Of a stretch of DNA of 64,000 nucleotides, positions 61,688-64,000 are shown piece by piece. The notes below the pieces were generated by a model that worked only from the letters and a program-made list of their open reading frames with translations, had not been told where the DNA came from and searched no databases. A program made the translations under genes and the position numbers. Every line of letters begins with the position of its first letter. Position 1 is the stretch's first letter. This DNA comes from Massilia sp. 9I. GTDB lineage: Bacteria; Pseudomonadota; Gammaproteobacteria; Burkholderiales; Burkholderiaceae_D. The DNA lies in the NCBI RefSeq assembly GCF_902506415.1, contig NZ_LR733275.1:5122176-5186175 (forward strand). The letters run 5' to 3'.

Positions 61688-62244
61688 AGCGCCAGCAGGT
61701 GACGCTCGATCGCGTGCACGTGCGCGTCGTGCTTGCCGAGTTCGCGCAGGGCGCGCGCCAGCTCCAGCAGGTACTCGCTGTTCGGGCCGCTGGGGCCGCG
61801 GGCGCCGGCGATCTGGCGCGCGATGTCCTCCTCGCTGGCCGGGCCCAGGTAGGCTGCGTTATCGATGGTGGCGATGTAGACGATGCCCTCGTGCACGCCA
61901 CCATCGTCGAAGGTGATGTCGGTGGCCAAGCGCAGGTAGCCGTTCTTTTCGCGGTGGTCGAGGTGGGCGAATTCTTCCGGCGTGACGAGGTAGGCCATGC
62001 CGTGGCAGGTCGCGCCTTCCTCGGGCACGAGCGTCACCACGCGGCCGGGCGCGCTTTCGGTGCCGCGGTGATCGTGCGAGCCCTGCCAGAAACGGCGGCT
62101 CCAGCCCTGGATGCTGGCGGGACGGCGTTCGATGAAGGGAAAATCGGCCTTGAAGATCAGGGAACCGTAGCCGAACAGCCAGACGCTGTCGTGGCTGTCG
62201 AAACGGTTCATCTGGCGGTTGATCTCGATGGTATTCAGGGACAT
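61684..62244 (-). CDS. Gamma-glutamylcyclotransferase (ChaC-type)
   Basis: A 186-residue protein of the ChaC family, which cleaves glutathione to 5-oxoproline and Cys-Gly. The YGSL substrate loop is in VWLFGYGSLIFK near residue 25, and the catalytic Glu lies in LDHREKNGY near residue 98. Length is close to that of typical bacterial ChaC. It sits alone between the P450 and the LysR gene. Confidence 0.9.
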   Translation of the reverse strand: MSLNTIEINRQMNRFDSHDSVWLFGYGSLIFKADFPFIERRPASIQGWSRRFWQGSHDHRGTESAPGRVVTLVPEEGATCHGMAYLVTPEEFAHLDHREKNGYLRLATDITFDDGGVHEGIVYIATIDNAAYLGPASEEDIARQIAGARGPSGPNSEYLLELARALRELGKHDAHVHAIERHLLAL

Positions 62245-62277
62245 CGGGGGAAGTGGCGGAAGAAGATGTGCCCTATT

Positions 62278-63168
62278 TTACGTTTTCACGAAGCCGTCGA
62301 GGAATGCGATGAAGCTTTCCGCAGCAGGCGCCGGTGAGCGTCCCTGCCGCGTATAGATGAAGAAGCGCCGGCTCAGGACCGGCTCCTCCAGCGGCCGCAT
62401 CACCAGCCCGTACAGCGTCACCAGCGGCGCCGCGTAGGGCATGCACACCGTGACGCCCAAGCCCGCTGCCGCCATCGCCAGCGCCGTGGTCATGAAGGTC
62501 ACTTCGTTCGCCGGCCTGACCGGCACCTCGCGCAGGGAGGCATGCACGTCTTCCAGCAGGCGCTCGGTGAACTGCCCCTGCAGCGAGATCAGCGGATAGC
62601 GCGCCACGTCCTTCCAGGTGACGCGCGCCCGCTGTTCCAGTTCATGCCCCTTCGGGAACACCACCGCGAACGGCATCTCGAACAGCAGCCGCGCGTCGAG
62701 CGGCGGGGCCGGCTCGCGCTCGGGACCGATGCCGAAGTCGGCTTCGCCGGACAGCACGCGCGCGATCACGCTTTCGACCGCGGTGTCGCCCAGGCGCACG
62801 TCGATGTCGGGATGTTGCGCGCGGTAGGCGGCGATCACTTCCGGCATCAGGGTGCAGGACAGCAGCTGGGGCGCTGCGATGCGCACGACGCCTTTTTTGA
62901 GGCTGGTGTGCTCGGCCACGTTCGCCAGCGCGCCGTCGAGGTCGTCGATCATCTGGCTGAACAGCGGATACAGTTCCTTGCCGATATCGGTGAGCAGGGC
63001 GCGGCGCGTGCTGCGGTCGACGACCTTGGCGCCCAGGGTCTGCTCCAGCTCCTTGATCAAACCCGAGAGCGCCGATTGCGTGACGTGCATCGCTTGCGCT
63101 GCGAGCGTAAAGTTACCCGTCTTGGCCAGGGCCACGAACGCGCGCATCTGGCGCAGAGTTGGATTCAT
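62278..63168 (-). CDS. LysR-family transcriptional regulator
   Basis: A 296-residue regulator. The N-terminal winged helix (MRAFVALAKTGNFTLAAQAMHVTQSALS, trimmed here to TLAAQAMHVTQSALSGLIKE) is followed by the two-lobed effector domain (GVVRIAAPQLLSCTLMPEV). The start at 63168 is set by the family's usual MNPTLRQMRAF. It is divergent from the fumarylacetoacetase-family gene across 96 bp, the normal LysR-target layout, so it probably controls that gene. Confidence 0.92.
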   Translation of the reverse strand: MNPTLRQMRAFVALAKTGNFTLAAQAMHVTQSALSGLIKELEQTLGAKVVDRSTRRALLTDIGKELYPLFSQMIDDLDGALANVAEHTSLKKGVVRIAAPQLLSCTLMPEVIAAYRAQHPDIDVRLGDTAVESVIARVLSGEADFGIGPEREPAPPLDARLLFEMPFAVVFPKGHELEQRARVTWKDVARYPLISLQGQFTERLLEDVHASLREVPVRPANEVTFMTTALAMAAAGLGVTVCMPYAAPLVTLYGLVMRPLEEPVLSRRFFIYTRQGRSPAPAAESFIAFLDGFVKT

Positions 63169-63264
63169 AAGATTATCTAATAAATCGAGCGAAAAATACT
63201 GTTTGAATGATAGTGCGTTTTGCTCTTTAATGGCGAAAAGCAAACACTCAGCAAAGGAAACGCC

Positions 63265-64000
63265 ATGAAACTCGCCTCCCTCAAGACCGGCGGCCGCGAC
63301 GGCACGCTGGTCGTCGTCAGCCGCGACCTGGTCACCTGCCAGGCGGTCCCCAAGATCGCGCGCACGCTGCAGTGCGCGCTCGACAACTGGAACGAATGCG
63401 CGCCGCAGCTGCAGAAGGTGTACGAGCGCCTGAACGCGGGCACCGCCGACAAGGCCGAATCCTTCATCGAGGAGGAATGCCATTCGCCGCTGCCGCGCGC
63501 CTACCAGTGGTGCGACGGTTCGGCCTACATCAACCACGTCGAGCTGGTTCGCAAGGCGCGCAATGCCGAGGTGCCGGAATCCTTCTATTCCGATCCGCTG
63601 ATGTACCAGGGCGGCTCCGATTCCTTCGTCGGCCCCTGCGACCCGATCGCCGTGCTGTCGGAAGACTGGGGCGTGGACCTGGAAGCCGAGGTGGCGGTGG
63701 TCACTGGCGACGTGCCGATGGGCGCGACCGTGGAGGAGGCGGCTGGCGCGATCCGCCTGGTGATGCTGGTGAACGACGTCTCGCTGCGCAACCTGATCCC
63801 GAACGAGCTGGCCAAGGGTTTTGGTTTCTACCAGTCGAAACCGGCCAGCGCCTTCTCGCCGGTGGCCGTTACGCCCGACGAGCTGGGCGATGCCTGGGTG
63901 GATTCCAAGCTGCACCTGCCGATCCTGGTCACGCTCAACGACAGCCCCTTCGGCCGTCCCAACGCGGGCGAGGACATGACCTTCAGCTTCGCCCAGTTGG
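63265..64000 (+). CDS. Fumarylacetoacetate hydrolase family protein (partial, runs off window)
   Basis: 245 codons are visible; the gene continues past the window end. The FAH-fold segments include MYQGGSDSFVGPCD and WGVDLEAEVAVVTG, where the Glu of LEAE matches the metal ligands, then VMLVNDVSLRNLIP. Such enzymes cleave C-C bonds of beta-diketo acids in aromatic or tyrosine catabolism. An AAAGGA Shine-Dalgarno precedes ATG 63265. The exact substrate and the downstream operon are outside the window. Confidence 0.88.
   Translation, partial: MKLASLKTGGRDGTLVVVSRDLVTCQAVPKIARTLQCALDNWNECAPQLQKVYERLNAGTADKAESFIEEECHSPLPRAYQWCDGSAYINHVELVRKARNAEVPESFYSDPLMYQGGSDSFVGPCDPIAVLSEDWGVDLEAEVAVVTGDVPMGATVEEAAGAIRLVMLVNDVSLRNLIPNELAKGFGFYQSKPASAFSPVAVTPDELGDAWVDSKLHLPILVTLNDSPFGRPNAGEDMTFSFAQL

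Overview
The window is a GC-rich bacterial chromosome segment. Its first 17 kb carries the order ndk-rlmN-pilW-rodZ-ispG-hisS-yfgM-bamB-der-hfq-hflX-hflK-hflC-hisZ-purA. That order, with hfq/hflX/hflKC/hisZ/purA linked and the type IV pilus gene pilW before rodZ-ispG-hisS, is typical of beta-proteobacteria of the order Burkholderiales. Gene order together with the content (many hybrid histidine kinases, a bacteriophytochrome, secreted lipases) fits Oxalobacteraceae of the Massilia/Telluria type best. The family is an inference, because no rRNA gene is present to settle it.

Layout. 0.1-16.8 kb: densely packed housekeeping genes on the plus strand for translation and tRNA charging, outer-membrane assembly, isoprenoids, RNA chaperone and protease control, and purine/histidine synthesis. 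17.1-21 kb: a Lrp/AsnC regulator with a repeated putative operator, a MarC membrane protein, a PAS hybrid kinase and a RES-domain protein without an antitoxin. 21.1-24.6 kb: divergent uvrB and an aromatic/aspartate aminotransferase. 24.6-28.2 kb: three identical tRNA-Asn(GTT) genes, each with a TATAAT box and its own hairpin terminator. They are separated by an alpha/beta hydrolase and by a minus-strand pair (zinc-ribbon/DUF2628-like membrane protein and purT).

28.26-38.82 kb: the most interesting region. Immediately after the third tRNA-Asn lies a compact 12-gene plus-strand operon with gaps of 12 bp or less and several start/stop overlaps. It encodes an acyl-adenylating enzyme, an SDR ketoreductase, a FabH-type ketosynthase, a NeuD/PglD-type acyltransferase, two acyl carrier proteins, a FabZ-type dehydratase, a thiamine-diphosphate carboligase/decarboxylase, a NeuB-type PEP-condensing synthase, a small alpha/beta hydrolase, a LuxE acyl-protein synthetase and a LuxC acyl reductase. 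There is no luciferase, nucleotide-sugar enzyme, CMP-sugar ligase or glycosyltransferase in the window. The set suggests a small fatty-acid synthase whose product is reduced to an aldehyde and then joined to C2 or C3 units, or a fatty-acyl substituent made for a nonulosonic-acid-type glycan.

38.8-49.6 kb: a signalling block of three hybrid histidine kinases, a bacteriophytochrome kinase with an adjacent single-domain response regulator, a SqrR/BigR-type ArsR repressor with two YeeE/YedE sulfur-transport half proteins behind an AT-rich palindrome, and a small HNH protein. 49.7-64 kb: accessory metabolism, comprising two secreted hydrolases, a tripartite MFS efflux operon, a DTW-domain tRNA-modification enzyme, a radical SAM protein behind a near-perfect LexA box, a YciI-like protein, a divergent AraC/P450 pair, a ChaC-type cyclotransferase, and a LysR regulator divergent from a fumarylacetoacetase-family gene cut by the window end.

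Four intergenic sites carry paired inverted copies of one GC-rich palindrome (REPIN-like). One further 103-bp element has 18-bp terminal inverted repeats. I see no CRISPR array, integrase, transposase gene or rRNA. Gaps of 100-330 bp not listed as features hold no gene I can support; the largest, 13453-13782, contains only the repeat pair and the probable hisZ promoter region.
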